Source: Corallium rubrum (Eukaryota > Cnidaria > Anthozoa > Scleralcyonacea > Coralliidae). Taken from it: DNA of 64,000 nt. The stretch lies in assembly GCA_964035015.1 (NCBI GenBank), contig CAXIUP010000288.1, positions 219,001 to 283,000 of the forward strand, given 5' to 3'. The notes below the pieces were generated by a model. It was not told where the DNA came from and ran no database searches. It saw only the letters and a program-made list of their open reading frames with translations. The stretch's first letter is position 1; every line of letters starts with the position of its first letter. The position numbers and the translations under genes are program-made. Shown here in pieces: positions 32,801 through 42,739 of this stretch.

Positions 32801-33234
32801 TTATTTGTAACATAAAATGCGTCGAATCCGAAGGAACTTGAGTAGTCTTGAATGCCCATCCGCCATAACGCCATTGTCACGAATATACGCCAAATAAAGC
32901 ACAATCTGATCATATTAATCGTCCATGATACCCACGAATTGTTCTCGTATTTTTCTGACCACCAGATTTAACAATTCTGGATCAACTGTGACGAGTTTTC
33001 AAAAGTTTTTGCGCATCTAGTCCACCGGGCAAAGTTCATTCCTCGTCGGCGGTCAGATGCAAATGAATCAATAATTTATCAATTTTAGCGTTAGGACCAT
33101 GATGCTTTGCGGCAGCTGTCCAGCCTCCTCTGCCGCCAACCCAGGGGCTTTAGCATCCTTTTGTCAAGGGTACTTTGAGAAATTTCCCTGGGTCCCCGGG
33201 GGTCGCCCCCTCGGGAAAGCCGCTGATACCCGCA
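29849..33234. mobile_element. 3.4-kb Harbinger-like element with 40-bp TIRs
   Basis: Ends TGCGGGTATCAGCGGCTTTC (left) and the reverse (right) match over 40 bp with one difference. TAA is duplicated at both borders (29846-29848 and 33235-33237), and the undisturbed site in R1 copy a reads GTCATAATTGCAAGG. TWA target choice fits PIF/Harbinger. The body has no recognisable transposase. There are exon-like pieces with splice signals: a donor-like AAGGTAAAT at about 30655, an acceptor-like TTTTTTTACAGGAAG at about 31575, and on the minus strand an ATG-bearing frame ending at a GTGAGA donor-like site near 32703. A 17-G run is at about 32088-32104. It may be non-autonomous or a carrier of captured exons. 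Confidence 0.65.
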
Positions 33235-33525
33235 TAATTGCAAGGGAAATTTTTCAAAGGCGAGCGGGGAAACCCCGATGACGTCAGGTTATTGAGAGTT
33301 GTCGAGAACTTGACACACCCGGGATATCACGAGTTCACTGCTGAGATATAAGTAGGTTCGTGAGTGCTTGATGGTCAAACTGTGTTCTTTGACTGTGACA
33401 TTTGAACGTTTCTTCAGAGTTGAACAGAGACGAACAAACCAAGATCAATAACGCTTTGTGGGAGGAAATAGTCAAGTCAAAAGGATACTGGTGAGTTCTC
33501 GGAGGTATTGAGAATAAGATATTTG
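33235..33525 (+). repeat. Repeat R1, copy c (right part)
   Basis: Resumes with AATTGCAAGGGAAATTTTTC and includes the conserved acceptor-exon-donor block (TTTCTTCAG, then about 69 bp, then GTGAGTTCTCGG). Confidence 0.7.
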
Positions 33526-33529
33526 TATT

Positions 33530-34671
33530 AACTTCTGAAATAAGTCTATAGAAACAGGTGTCTTCCCTGATGACTTTAAGGTAGCATGTGTATCTCCTAT
33601 ACATAAATCAGGCAGCAAGACAGATAGCAGTAACTACAGACCCATATCTGTTGTCTTGTTCTCTCTATAATTTCTAAAATTTTCGAGAAGCTGATTTCAA
33701 AACAGTTAACAACATACTTAGAAACTAACAAACTCCTATCTGAATATCAGACTGGATTCAGGAAAAAGAGTTCTACTCAAACGTCTTTGTTAAATATTAG
33801 TAATAAATGGTTTATCAATAAAAACATGGATCAGGGGTGTTTGAGTGGAATTATTTTCCTGGATTAAATTCTACTCAGTAAATTGACATACTATGGCATT
33901 GGAGGAACCACGTTAGATTTGTTTCAATCATATTTAACAAATAGAATTCAAATGTGCAAGGTTGATCAGACAATTTCCAGTAAAAAGTTATCCGCTGTGG
34001 TGTCCCACAGGGTTCAAACTTAGGTCCACTGTTGTTTCTTATTTATATCAATGATTTGTCAAACTGCTTAAGTAAGTCCACAGCAAGTATGTTTGCTGAC
34101 GATACAAATGTAACGACAAATGGTACCTCCATTGCTGATGTCCAAGCCAATTTAAATGAAGATTTGGAATGTATACATTCTGGCTAATAGATTAACATTG
34201 CATGAAGAAAAAACTGAATACATGATTGTTGGATCTCGACAAAGGCTAAACAAAGTTATTAATGACCCTGAAATCAAATTGGGGGGCTCTAACATAAAAA
34301 GGGTTAAAGAAACCAAAACACTTGGTGTTTTGATTGATGAACAACTTAACTGGAAAAGCCATTTAAACAGTATTGTTAGTAAGGTATCTAAGAGCATAGG
34401 AATGATTAGACGTATGAAAGCCTTTGTACCAAAAACCACATTGATTTCAGTTTACAGTGCAATTGTTTTGCCACACTTTGATTATTGTAACCTTGTTTGG
34501 GATACCTGTAGTAATTATCTACTTGAAAAATTGCAAAGAATGCAAAACAGGGCGACAAGAGTCATTACTGGCAAACCATATGAAGTCGGATCTGTAGATT
34601 TACTAAGAGAATTGAATTGGCAACCATTGATGGAGAGAAGAAATGAAAATAAGGCTGTATTTATGTACATA
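33530..34671 (+). pseudogene. LINE RT fragment, left of the Polinton
   Basis: The plus strand shows RT motifs in order though not in one frame: TGVFPDDFKVACVSPIHK, SSNYRPISVV, an FADDTNVT catalytic box at about 34096, then KTLGVLIDEQLNWKSHLN, VLPHFDYCNLVWDT and LQRMQNRATRVIT. This is a Jockey/CR1-like ORF2. It is 5'-truncated, broken by several frame changes before 34156, and split by the Polinton at the TACATA site. The rest of the ORF2 C-terminus and 3' UTR follow at 54490. Confidence 0.8.
34666..34671. repeat. 6-bp TSD of the Polinton (left)
   Basis: TACATA, repeated at 54490-54495. A 6-bp duplication is the rule for Polintons. Confidence 0.9.
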
Positions 34672-35723
34672 AGTAGTATAGGATATGGGGGTACCAGGCC
34701 AGTTTATTTTGGGCGCTACGACAGGGATACCTTTCCTCCCAGAGGCGTGGACGAGATTTTTGTCTATTCCCGAGGTGTTTTAGAGCTAGCCACATGCATC
34801 ACTTTTTTCGGAAGTGGTCCTATCGGCGATTCCACATTTTTGTGCTACTACCAGTCAACTATAAGTAATTTCGGTAGCATCACTTTTTAACCGTCAGCTC
34901 GACTGCTGGTTGGATGCTTCACCGCTCCAAGGCGTGGACTATTCCCAGGGATGTTTTTGGTTGGCCGCATACACCACTTTTTTGAAGTTGCTGGAACCTC
35001 CGTCAGCCCCAGCCGTTGGCCCCAGCCGTTGGCCCCAGCCGTTGGCCCCAGTGGTTGGCCCTACTTGCCCCGTCAGGGCGACCACTGGAACCACGGCATA
35101 GAACAACGGCTTGGCTATACGGGTGGTTATAGTTAATGGGCCAGTTTATTTTGCCCCCAACTTGCCAGACCAGTCGGTTGCCGCCAGGCATCCAAAACCC
35201 AGGAATACCAATGACCCAACCTATATGAAATTATTTTTCCATGCAACATAAAGTTTATATTAGGTACGGTGGAAAAGACAACAGCGACCAAGTGGTTTGG
35301 CGATGGCCAGAGCTTATGCTAAGTGGGACGCCCTAGTACTTCTTGGAGTCACCAAGGTCAAGTCACCCGTATGGTCATTTACCTAGCACCACACAACAGC
35401 CCCGAACAGAGGCAACCTGGAGTCCAGGCGGCCACACCGAGCCGAAGGCGAGGTGCTGGGCCGCAATCATACCAGGAGTCACCAGTGTAAAGTCTATTGT
35501 GAGTCAGATAAAACCTTCCAACAAATGGACCAGTTTATTTTACCCCCAACTCGCCAGACCAGTCGGTTGCCACCGATCTTCCAAAATACAAGTCTTCACA
35601 GAATCCAAGTCAGATTTTATTAAGTAGTCCGCAGACTTAAAGAAGCCTCCTTTTGACTGTACGGAGAGAAATATGTCAAATGCCGACGTTTTTAAAGCCT
35701 TATATTCACAGCCTATACTAGCA
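34672..35723 (+). repeat. Polinton left TIR
   Basis: Inverted copy of 53425-54489. It includes a short tandem array of a 13-bp unit (GTTGGCCCCAGCC, 35015-35050) with one unit fewer than the right TIR. Frames within it are not genes. Confidence 0.9.
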
Positions 35724-35797
35724 CTTTTACAAACTCCCAGTAACAGAAAACTTCTTCATTCTACTCCGTAGACAAGTGTCACGTGACACTAATGTTG

Positions 35798-35895
35798 ACA
35801 TTCCATTGAGCGTTAGCACCCCCAACTTTTTTAAGCTACGTTTTTTTTTCAACGCAACTTAAAAAAGTTGGGGTTGCTAACGCCCAATGGAATGT
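35798..35895. repeat. Hairpin inside the Polinton left TIR border
   Basis: ATTCCATTGAGCGTTAGCAC and CCCAACTTTTTTAAG pair with CTTAAAAAAGTTGGGG and GCTAACGCCCAATGGAAT across a T-run loop. Arms are about 42 bp. It lies between the TIR and the polymerase gene; it could be a terminator-like structure or a small MITE. Confidence 0.6.
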
Positions 35896-36144
35896 TGTTT
35901 ACATGGATACGGATAAGGACTGTTTATAGCTGCTGCTCACTAGAGATAAGAAGACTAGAAGGGGTCTTGTGAAGAAGATGAGTGGTATTAACAACCGTAT
36001 GAAGGGAGACCGTATATAATGTGGTGGTTTTATAAGAGTGAAGCTATAGGGATGTACGCGTCAGAGTAGGGATTTTTCAGCTGCCGTCTGACTGAATTTG
36101 CATATCCTTTGCAGGTGGCAATTTCTGTTTACTTTTACCGGTTG

Positions 36145-39100
36145 TCAGTCAATAAAGGCAAACCCTATCCTGTAAAACCGCTCATCAAGGGGCCTGATGA
36201 GTTTATGCCCATAGGCATAGCTACTGACACCGTCATTTAGTATATACCTTTTATCGTCGAAGCAGCTGAGCGAAATTTTGTTGACGTCGTAGGAACCCAG
36301 CTGGTGGCGTACACTTCTTATAGCTTTCATTTTGTGCTTGAGCTGCTTTTTCTCTAGTAACGTGTCCTTATAGTCGTTATGTTTTATATTCTTACTTATG
36401 ACAGACTTCTTGACTCCCTTAGCCTTTTTATCTCCTTTATTATTGTCCTTCAAGTAAGAGTACATCTTACTTTTCAACCCAATAAATTCCGTGATGGGAG
36501 TTCCAGCTGCCTCATCCTTCATCTTACCTATGACTTTCTTATTCTCTGTGAAGTGATACTCAGAGTCCACGGGGTAGTCACTGTTATCAAACTTATCACG
36601 GTCAGAGTGGAAGTCTTTATACACATCCCCAGCAGATATCTCATATAGTAGACTATCGGTATCAGTAAAAAGTAGCCTGGCCTCAGAACCATACAGATTT
36701 CCTATATATCTGTAGTGGAAGTCAATACATCAAGGTCTTGGACATGTCCAGTATACACATCCCAACGAAGGCGGGTCTGTTCAGTGTCAGACATTCCTTA
36801 ATTTTATGTACGGCAACCAGGTTCTCATTAAATATTTTGCTACTTACGAATGTTGGCTTAGAAGTTATTTTAAGTAGTTTGTAGGGACTGGTCACAAGCC
36901 TAACGTCAACCCTTTTCCTAAGGTTTTCCATAGTCTTGCCGAAGATCCTATTGTTCATTAGTTTGAAGAAGTCTTTCTCAAACGCATTCATGGCATGGGC
37001 CCTCTTCTGAGTGTTGTAATCGATGTACTGCTTTAACCATGGTGACTGATCGAATTCTAGCACCCTATGGATTTTCTTTATCTTCATCCCCAGTTCCGTG
37101 TGCAGCTGTAGATTCCTGTAATGTATAACGTACTTGGTTTTATCCATTAGGTTTGGGATTAGTTTATGCACTGTTCCTATTGATATGTTATACTTGTCCT
37201 TTATGCTGCGGCAGTAGTCAGACAGCATATCCGATTCGACTTTAAGCTTTTCCGGTGCTAGAGGAAAGTCGTTATGTTTCTCATGAAGCTCGTTCGGATA
37301 CTCCAGATCAACCTCAAGTATAAGTCCACGGTCAGACTCGTCACCATACTTACTCAAGTCCACTGTGTCAACGTCCGGAAGCCACTTGAATCCACCGGTC
37401 GGTAGGTACTGACTCATGGCCCATCCGTAAAGGTTGTTGGCATCCAGGTAGACTATCATCATATTTTCTCATATACTTGTTATTAGCCGCCCCATACCTG
37501 TTAGCGATATATGACGTTCCACCTCTCATACCCTTTTCTATGAACTGGAACATGTTTATATCAGTCATCAGTTCAATTTCCACTCCAGTCATTTTTAGCA
37601 TCGCATCCCAGGACAACCCGGGACTGGAGAAGTAGTGACATGGGTCCAACTTATAGTACTGCAGGCAGGTCTTCCTAAAGTTTTCAAAAACATCAGCCAG
37701 CAGCAGCACATCTGACTTCATATACAAGTCATGGTATTCTCCCATATTACCCAGTCTGAAGGTTCTCCAAATCTTATGGGCATGTGCATAGTCATTCTCA
37801 GAGATGTGTTCATTATTCAGGGCGCTATAGAACTCGTCCTTTGTTGGTAAGCAGGTGTCATCGAACTTTTCAGAGCTGCTCATATAGTCGTATGGATAAA
37901 CTCCCTTGCGAGTCATCAGATCGAACTTCTCACCCTTGAACTCCTCAGACGTTATTACGAAAGCGTCCCTAGGTAAGTTGTCAACAAGTCGTCCTAGAGC
38001 ACTGGACATGAACTGGAGACTATCTATGAACACTAGATGTCGGCCCAGCATGAATGACATATACTTCTCCATGTTGTTAGGTATCACATTTATATCCATT
38101 CCGAATTTACCTATCTCCTGCATTATGAAGTGGCTGTCATAACCCCTTAGATTATGAAAGATTACTGGTATCTTATCAGTAATCCTGTAAATCATATTAC
38201 ATTTGCTATGGGCTGATCCCCTATATTTCCCAGTGATGTGGCAGTGGTCTCTAACCCGCACATCTGAGTCTACATAACTTTTATTACATATGTGGCACTC
38301 TACTGATTTTTCATATTCATCCATCTCATCCTTAGTCATGGTCATATCTTTATTGAAGAATTTCTCCTTGACACTCTGGCAGTAGGCCACCTCCTTCAGC
38401 ATCTTTTTCATAAACTTATAGACAGCCTTTTCACCTCTGTAGACCTTAACCGGTTTACTAAAGCTATCGTCAACACAGCATACCACCTTATATGAGAACC
38501 CACAGTCTACATGCTTCTGGTACTCTTGTGTGTAGGACTCACTGTCATCTTTACTAGGTGTGTTATTATGCATCACCAACGCTTCAAAGTCAGCATATAT
38601 AACGAGAGGTACCTCAAGCTGCTTACGGTGGTTGATGAATGTGAGTGTGTTATCACCCTCCTTAGGCATCTTTATAGCCTGTTTGCCATTTACCACAATC
38701 CAGTTCTCACTATGGACTGATAGTATATCACCTGAGCTGAAGCATTGTAGGCAATGCATGCAGAAGTGCTTTCTCTCCTTATGCTTAGTCTTTAGGTACA
38801 TAAACTTATTGAAGTCCTTAATCAGCACATAATGACTACCAATCAGAAGTAGGTTCATGCAGCTCTCATTCTTCTCCTTTGACACATATATTGGATAGGT
38901 CTGCCCATCCTCATACCCGAACACGTTTATGCGTATGTTATTTTGCGTTTCTATCTTACTGTACTGTCTTGTTTCGACTGGAAATTTCACGCCATTGTAG
39001 TCCAGAGTAGGTAGTAAGGCTTTATCAGTTTTCTTGATTCTCTCTGGGTGTTTATTCTGTGGGTTTAGGTACCTGATATGGCACCATCTAAAACATTCAT

Positions 39101-39713
39101 TGTCACTGTTCTGTATATTTATCAGCCCCTTTGCAGGGTTCCTCAACTCTTTAGGAAGTTCTGCATAACTACTACCTTGTAACGGCCTATAGGCTACCAC
39201 ATTAAGATAATGACTCATGATGCTATCTATTACCCAACCATTACCTTCAGAGGTCCATGACTCGTGTAGGTTCATCATATTCGGACCTCCCACTGCTGTT
39301 AGGGACTGCAGATGACTTTTGTCTATGGCTACAGCGGCTTTACTCCCAAAGTAGACATCCTTGAAGAGGAAATCACCATTATTTTGTTCCTTCTTCAGTT
39401 TTATCTTCAACATTTCCGCAAACTTTATACCACCAATACCCTCCATCTCAATTTCAAGCACTCTGCGGACCAAACTTCTAGTCTGATCTATTTCAGACTC
39501 AGGATCACCTCTGTCTATGATACTAATTTCCAAACCCCTGGTATAACCCTTAAGAGCCCTTCTGGCCTCAACAACTCCCAGCTCATTATGCAGATCCTGT
39601 CTACGTCTCGCTAACTTATCAGCATCTGATGATATCTCTTCAAGTGGGTTTATTTTCTTAACCGTTCTTGACATACCAGCATCTGATGATATTTCTTTAA
39701 GTTCTCTCGACAT
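36145..39713 (-). pseudogene. Polinton DNA polymerase B (broken)
   Basis: Family B, protein-primed-type DNA polymerase that replicates Polintons. On the minus strand the order is: N-terminal region with a zinc-finger-like CMHCLQCF, 3'-5' exonuclease motifs (VIYADFEALV and GYDSHFIM), an HNH-like CHICNKSY-DHCHITGKYRG insertion, then palm motifs including LDANNLYGWAMSQYLP, and the C-terminal YGHKLI region. The length of the whole region (about 1,190 codons) is normal for the family. It is broken in about two places. It starts right after a TATAGTATG context and is the outermost gene on this side. Confidence 0.9.
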
Positions 39714-39774
39714 ACTATATCTATATATTTTTTATTAAATAATTTAAACGTACTATATCTTCTATACTTATTAT

Positions 39775-39939
39775 ATGGAAGATGTAGTATTTGCTAGAAT
39801 CTTAAGGATCCGTAAGCAAGTGGAAAAACTAGTAGATGAAGTTTTTAATTTAATTGAGATGGAGAGGGAACTGGTGGATAGGTATATTAAGTTTCTGAAA
39901 TGTAAGAGATCCTGTGGAAGTATTTACAGTGGTTACTAA
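39775..39939 (+). CDS. Small Polinton protein, 54 residues
   Basis: ATG at 39775, stop at 39937-39939; begins MEDVVFARILRIRKQVEKLV and is mostly charged helix, with a C-terminal KCKRSC. It reads opposite to the polymerase and nuclease genes and overlaps the end of the latter by about 50 bp. A diverged duplicate of its first 15 codons lies at about 40754-40795. Unknown function. The repetition of the start region supports a real gene or a duplicated promoter. Confidence 0.4.
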   Translation: MEDVVFARILRIRKQVEKLVDEVFNLIEMERELVDRYIKFLKCKRSCGSIYSGY

Positions 39940-40642
39940 GCGTTACTTTATTGCGGAACTTCCTACCGCAGTACCCACATCTTACTCTCACCTCTGTCAT
40001 ATACTCATCAATACATCTATGTATTTCATCATAGTTGTCAGACACTAGGGTCATATGTCCGTTGTCGCTCAGGGTATCTATGAATGACCTCTGCCTGTCT
40101 GAAAAGACCCCCGTACCATTAGGAGTCTTGAGATCTATAGATAGACCAGCGTATGTCTTATGCAGGTTCCCTATAATGATATCAGGCTGCCCACTTCTGT
40201 ATCCCTTTTTCCAGCTAGTTATCCTCTTATATTTAGTGTCCTGATTTTCCCCCAGACCTGGGATGACTATGGCGTTAGGGTGGTACTTCCTTATATATCT
40301 AATCACCTGATAATGTAGGTCAGTCTCATTCATCAGTGACAGCTGGTTACCAGTGAGTCTAGGTGCTATATACTGTCCAGTTTTCCTTATTGATGGTAGA
40401 ACTTCCCTGAACACCCAGTTTTTAAACTTCTTTGCTGTAGGTAGTTTGGATGAGAATATAAGACTATATACTCCAGGCTCATTTATCATATGGGTTTTTC
40501 TCCCCTGACCTGACCCGCCGAAACGGAGGGTCAGCTTTTCCCTGTCATCCTCGTCAACATGATCTCGGATAGCCTTATCAGGATCCCTGTAACCAAGTGC
40601 CTCTGCTATATCTTTTTCCCCGGAACCATATCTCATCGCCAT
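39887..40642 (-). CDS. BRO-N / VRR-NUC-like / C2H2 protein
   Basis: 251 residues. Residues 1-95 resemble the BRO-N DNA-binding domain of baculoviruses and giant viruses (GVYSLIFSSKLPTAKKFKNW, then VLPSIRKTG). Residues 105-210 look like a VRR-NUC/PD-(D/E)XK nuclease: GYRSGQPDIIIG, then GLSIDLKTPNG, then SDRQRSFIDTL. Residues 222-243 form a C2H2-type zinc finger (C222, C225, H238, H243). A DNA-binding nuclease role in replication or repair of the element is likely. It lies next to the polymerase, on the same strand. The start is uncertain. Assignment of BRO-N is firmer than that of the nuclease. Confidence 0.7.
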   Translation of the reverse strand: MAMRYGSGEKDIAEALGYRDPDKAIRDHVDEDDREKLTLRFGGSGQGRKTHMINEPGVYSLIFSSKLPTAKKFKNWVFREVLPSIRKTGQYIAPRLTGNQLSLMNETDLHYQVIRYIRKYHPNAIVIPGLGENQDTKYKRITSWKKGYRSGQPDIIIGNLHKTYAGLSIDLKTPNGTGVFSDRQRSFIDTLSDNGHMTLVSDNYDEIHRCIDEYMTEVRVRCGYCGRKFRNKVTLSNHCKYFHRISYISET

Positions 40643-40699
40643 CCTTCTGTATCGAGATATCTACACCATCAAAGTTGTACACACCCGACATACTATAGG

Positions 40700-41050
40700 T
40701 TTATATTTTCGGTAATAATTTTTAAACGTACTATATCTTCTACAATGATTACGTGGAAGATGTAGTAACTGCTGTAATCTTAAGGATCCGTAAACCCCCT
40801 AGCTATAGGTAATTTAGATTGGAACATCAGACTGTATACTCCAGTCTCATTTATCAGACTTCCTTAAAATGCCCTGTTTTCGGGCGTTTTTGGGACCTCA
40901 GCTATATCACCACTATTTACATGATCACGGATTGCTTTACCCAGCCTGGCCCCAGGGGACGGTGGGTTAGGTATTGCGATCCTGACCTGAGGCCCCATTT
41001 TAGGGCGTCAGGTGCGTCTATAGCTGTTCACTATTTTCTGTCTATGTTTT
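40700..41050. repeat. Duplicated remnant of the nuclease-gene start region
   Basis: 40733-40799 repeats 39755-39800 (GGAAGATGTAGTA, then CTTAAGGATCCGTAA). 40800-40880 repeats parts of 40440-40480 (TAGTTTGGATGAGAATATAA-like, then GACTRTATACTCCAG). So a second BRO-N/nuclease gene once stood here and has decayed. Confidence 0.55.
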
Positions 41051-41254
41051 ATGGGTGAGACTTTAGGACATTGGAAGGTAGCTAGACTGTTAGCCAGGTT
41101 ATCAAAAGACATAGCTAACTCGGTGGGTAATATACCCGACAGAGACATAGATAGAATGATGGGAGAGTTAACAGATCTTAATAGTCTTTACACAAGGTTA
41201 AGACGTAAAAGGTCTAAACATAAAAATCATAGGGTCTACCAACTCAGCGCTTAA
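41051..41254 (+). CDS. Small Polinton protein, 67 residues
   Basis: MGETLGHWKVARLLARLSKD with a basic C-terminus (RLRRKRSKHKNHR). Opposite in direction to its neighbours; its end overlaps the end of the nuclease-like frame at 41244 by about 10 bp. Same placing as the small protein at 39775. Unknown family. Confidence 0.4.
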   Translation: MGETLGHWKVARLLARLSKDIANSVGNIPDRDIDRMMGELTDLNSLYTRLRRKRSKHKNHRVYQLSA

Positions 41255-41900
41255 GTGTCACACGCCTACATTTCTGAGCTTGGCATCCACTAATGCATGG
41301 TCTAGGCTGTTGACCGCTATTACGGCACTCGCTGCTGCACACCAGTATTGGGTAATTAGATAGGTTAACTCCGGGGCAGTTTATAGGGCAGTTTCTTGGT
41401 GGACACTCGCTACAGCCTGAAATATACCCGCGCATGCAACTGCTTACAGCACACCGTATCTTATATAGGTCCTCAGACGCAACAACAAGGTACGACCTAT
41501 CAGACATCATTTTCAGGTAGCTCAACTGCCTGTCGCTCAGAGTGTTAAGGTCATACCCCCCACCGGCTTCGCCAATCCATATAGCCATCCCGTTATGGAT
41601 GTGATCAGGGTTGATTATTGTCATGGTAGGACTATCATCTGCGCCAAGTCCTAGTATTATCACAGATCTTGGAAATTCCTTTTTAACGAACTTAGTTATC
41701 CGACTTATTGTATCATTATCTGGTGTCACACTATATGTTGGACGGTTGGTGATACCATGGCTTAGAAACTCCACTATTTCCGTCTGGCGACTGTCAGTCC
41801 TACTGGGGTCACAAGGTTGTCTGGCTATATACATCATGAAATATAGCCTAAGATCGTCGGCGTCATCCCCAACTTTAGTGTCATATCCAACTGCATACAT
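41244..41900 (-). CDS. VRR-NUC-like protein with Cys-rich tail
   Basis: 218 residues. The middle part (FVKKEFPRSVIILGLGADDS, later LSDRQLSYLKMMSDRSYLVV and SEDLYKIRCA) lines up with the nuclease part of the protein at 39887 (YIRKYHPNAIVIPGLGENQD, SDRQRSFIDTL, SDNYDEIHRC). The C-terminus has about twelve cysteines (CSECPPRNCPINC, then CSSECRNSG), so a metal-binding tail. It is a diverged paralogue within the same element. Nuclease activity cannot be judged from this. Confidence 0.5.
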   Translation of the reverse strand: MYAVGYDTKVGDDADDLRLYFMMYIARQPCDPSRTDSRQTEIVEFLSHGITNRPTYSVTPDNDTISRITKFVKKEFPRSVIILGLGADDSPTMTIINPDHIHNGMAIWIGEAGGGYDLNTLSDRQLSYLKMMSDRSYLVVASEDLYKIRCAVSSCMRGYISGCSECPPRNCPINCPGVNLSNYPILVCSSECRNSGQQPRPCISGCQAQKCRRVTLKR

Positions 41901-42171
41901 ACAACCTTCCTGAGAACCTCACATCGGTTTTTGTCATCTTCGATTTTACCCACAGGGCTAACCCAACATTTCCGTACCTAGGCTCGAGTATCATAATGTC
42001 AGGTTGTCCAGGCCTATACCCATTTTCTCTATTCTCAGCTGTGTCTTCAGGCCTCAACATAAACAAGACCTCCGGATGATACTTCTCCATATAATTTACC
42101 AACTCAAGTACGACTTCCTGCATATTATACTTCTCCATATAATTTACCAACTCAATTACGACTTCCTGCAT
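41881..42171 (-). CDS. Third VRR-NUC-like module (short)
   Basis: About 96 residues. Contains NYMEKYHPEVLFMLRPEDTA and NGYRPGQPDIMI, matching the start of the nuclease module in the protein at 39887. The first 35 residues hold an internal tandem duplication of QEVV(I/L)ELVNYMEKY. It begins behind a TATAGTAT context and runs into the frame at 41900. It is probably part of one decaying nuclease cluster. Confidence 0.5.
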   Translation of the reverse strand: MQEVVIELVNYMEKYNMQEVVLELVNYMEKYHPEVLFMLRPEDTAENRENGYRPGQPDIMILEPRYGNVGLALWVKSKMTKTDVRFSGRLYVCSWI

Positions 42172-42196
42172 ATACTATATGTATAAAATTATTTCT

Positions 42197-42727
42197 TTAA
42201 GTGTCCTTATTTTTCCACCTCAGAAATATAGGACATCTGCATTCAATGCCCCAACCCAACTCCTTATATACAGATCCGAACAGCCGATCATCAAACATGT
42301 TCTTACTGCATCCATCACACATGTCACTGACGTCTGTAAGTAGCGTGAGGCCTCTGCGACTGGCCAACCTTATTATATAGTAGTTATACCTACTTACATT
42401 TTTTCCTATCAGGTTAAGTCTCATCAGAACTGACACAACCTCTATGAAATCAGATGTCAACATTCTCTCATCGGAACTGTTGACAACTCCCGCTATCTTT
42501 CTAGCAAACCACTTACTTCTCTTATGAACAGTCTTCCTCTTGCTCCACGACATTAGATCCAGCTCTGGTACAGGTACTGTGAAAGGTCCCTGCAGACCAC
42601 ATGACGTACAGGTTGGGAAACCATGACAGTTTATACGGTGACCACCACAGTCGCATGTGTACATCTCATCGATTCTCCTAAATCTCCGCTCCACATAGTC
42701 TTCCCTTCTACCCATATAATATAGCAT
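42197..42727 (-). CDS. VLTF3-like late transcription factor candidate
   Basis: 176 residues. Three features in order match the poxvirus/giant-virus late transcription factor VLTF3 family: an N-terminal zinc-ribbon-like CDCGG...CTSCGLQGP (C25, C27, C40, C43), a middle HKRSKWFARKI segment resembling the YKRINHFxEWL motif and followed by helices with a MLTSDFIEVV start, and a C-terminal DDRLFGSVYKELGWGI resembling the QDxIWKxICxELGW ending. The protein is shorter than typical VLTF3 (usually above 220 residues). If right, it would drive late, plus-strand genes such as capsid. It lies between the nuclease genes and the membrane-protein genes. Alternative: another zinc-ribbon protein. Confidence 0.5.
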   Translation of the reverse strand: MLYYMGRREDYVERRFRRIDEMYTCDCGGHRINCHGFPTCTSCGLQGPFTVPVPELDLMSWSKRKTVHKRSKWFARKIAGVVNSSDERMLTSDFIEVVSVLMRLNLIGKNVSRYNYYIIRLASRRGLTLLTDVSDMCDGCSKNMFDDRLFGSVYKELGWGIECRCPIFLRWKNKDT

Positions 42728-42739
42728 AGGAATATATCT

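Noticed and set aside
34003-35191. Genes in the Polinton TIRs (such as the 94-residue frame at 35343-35627 and its mirror at 53521-53805)
   Set aside because: Present in both inverted repeats simply because the repeats are copies; several frames open at once, no domain, Polinton genes lie inside the TIRs.
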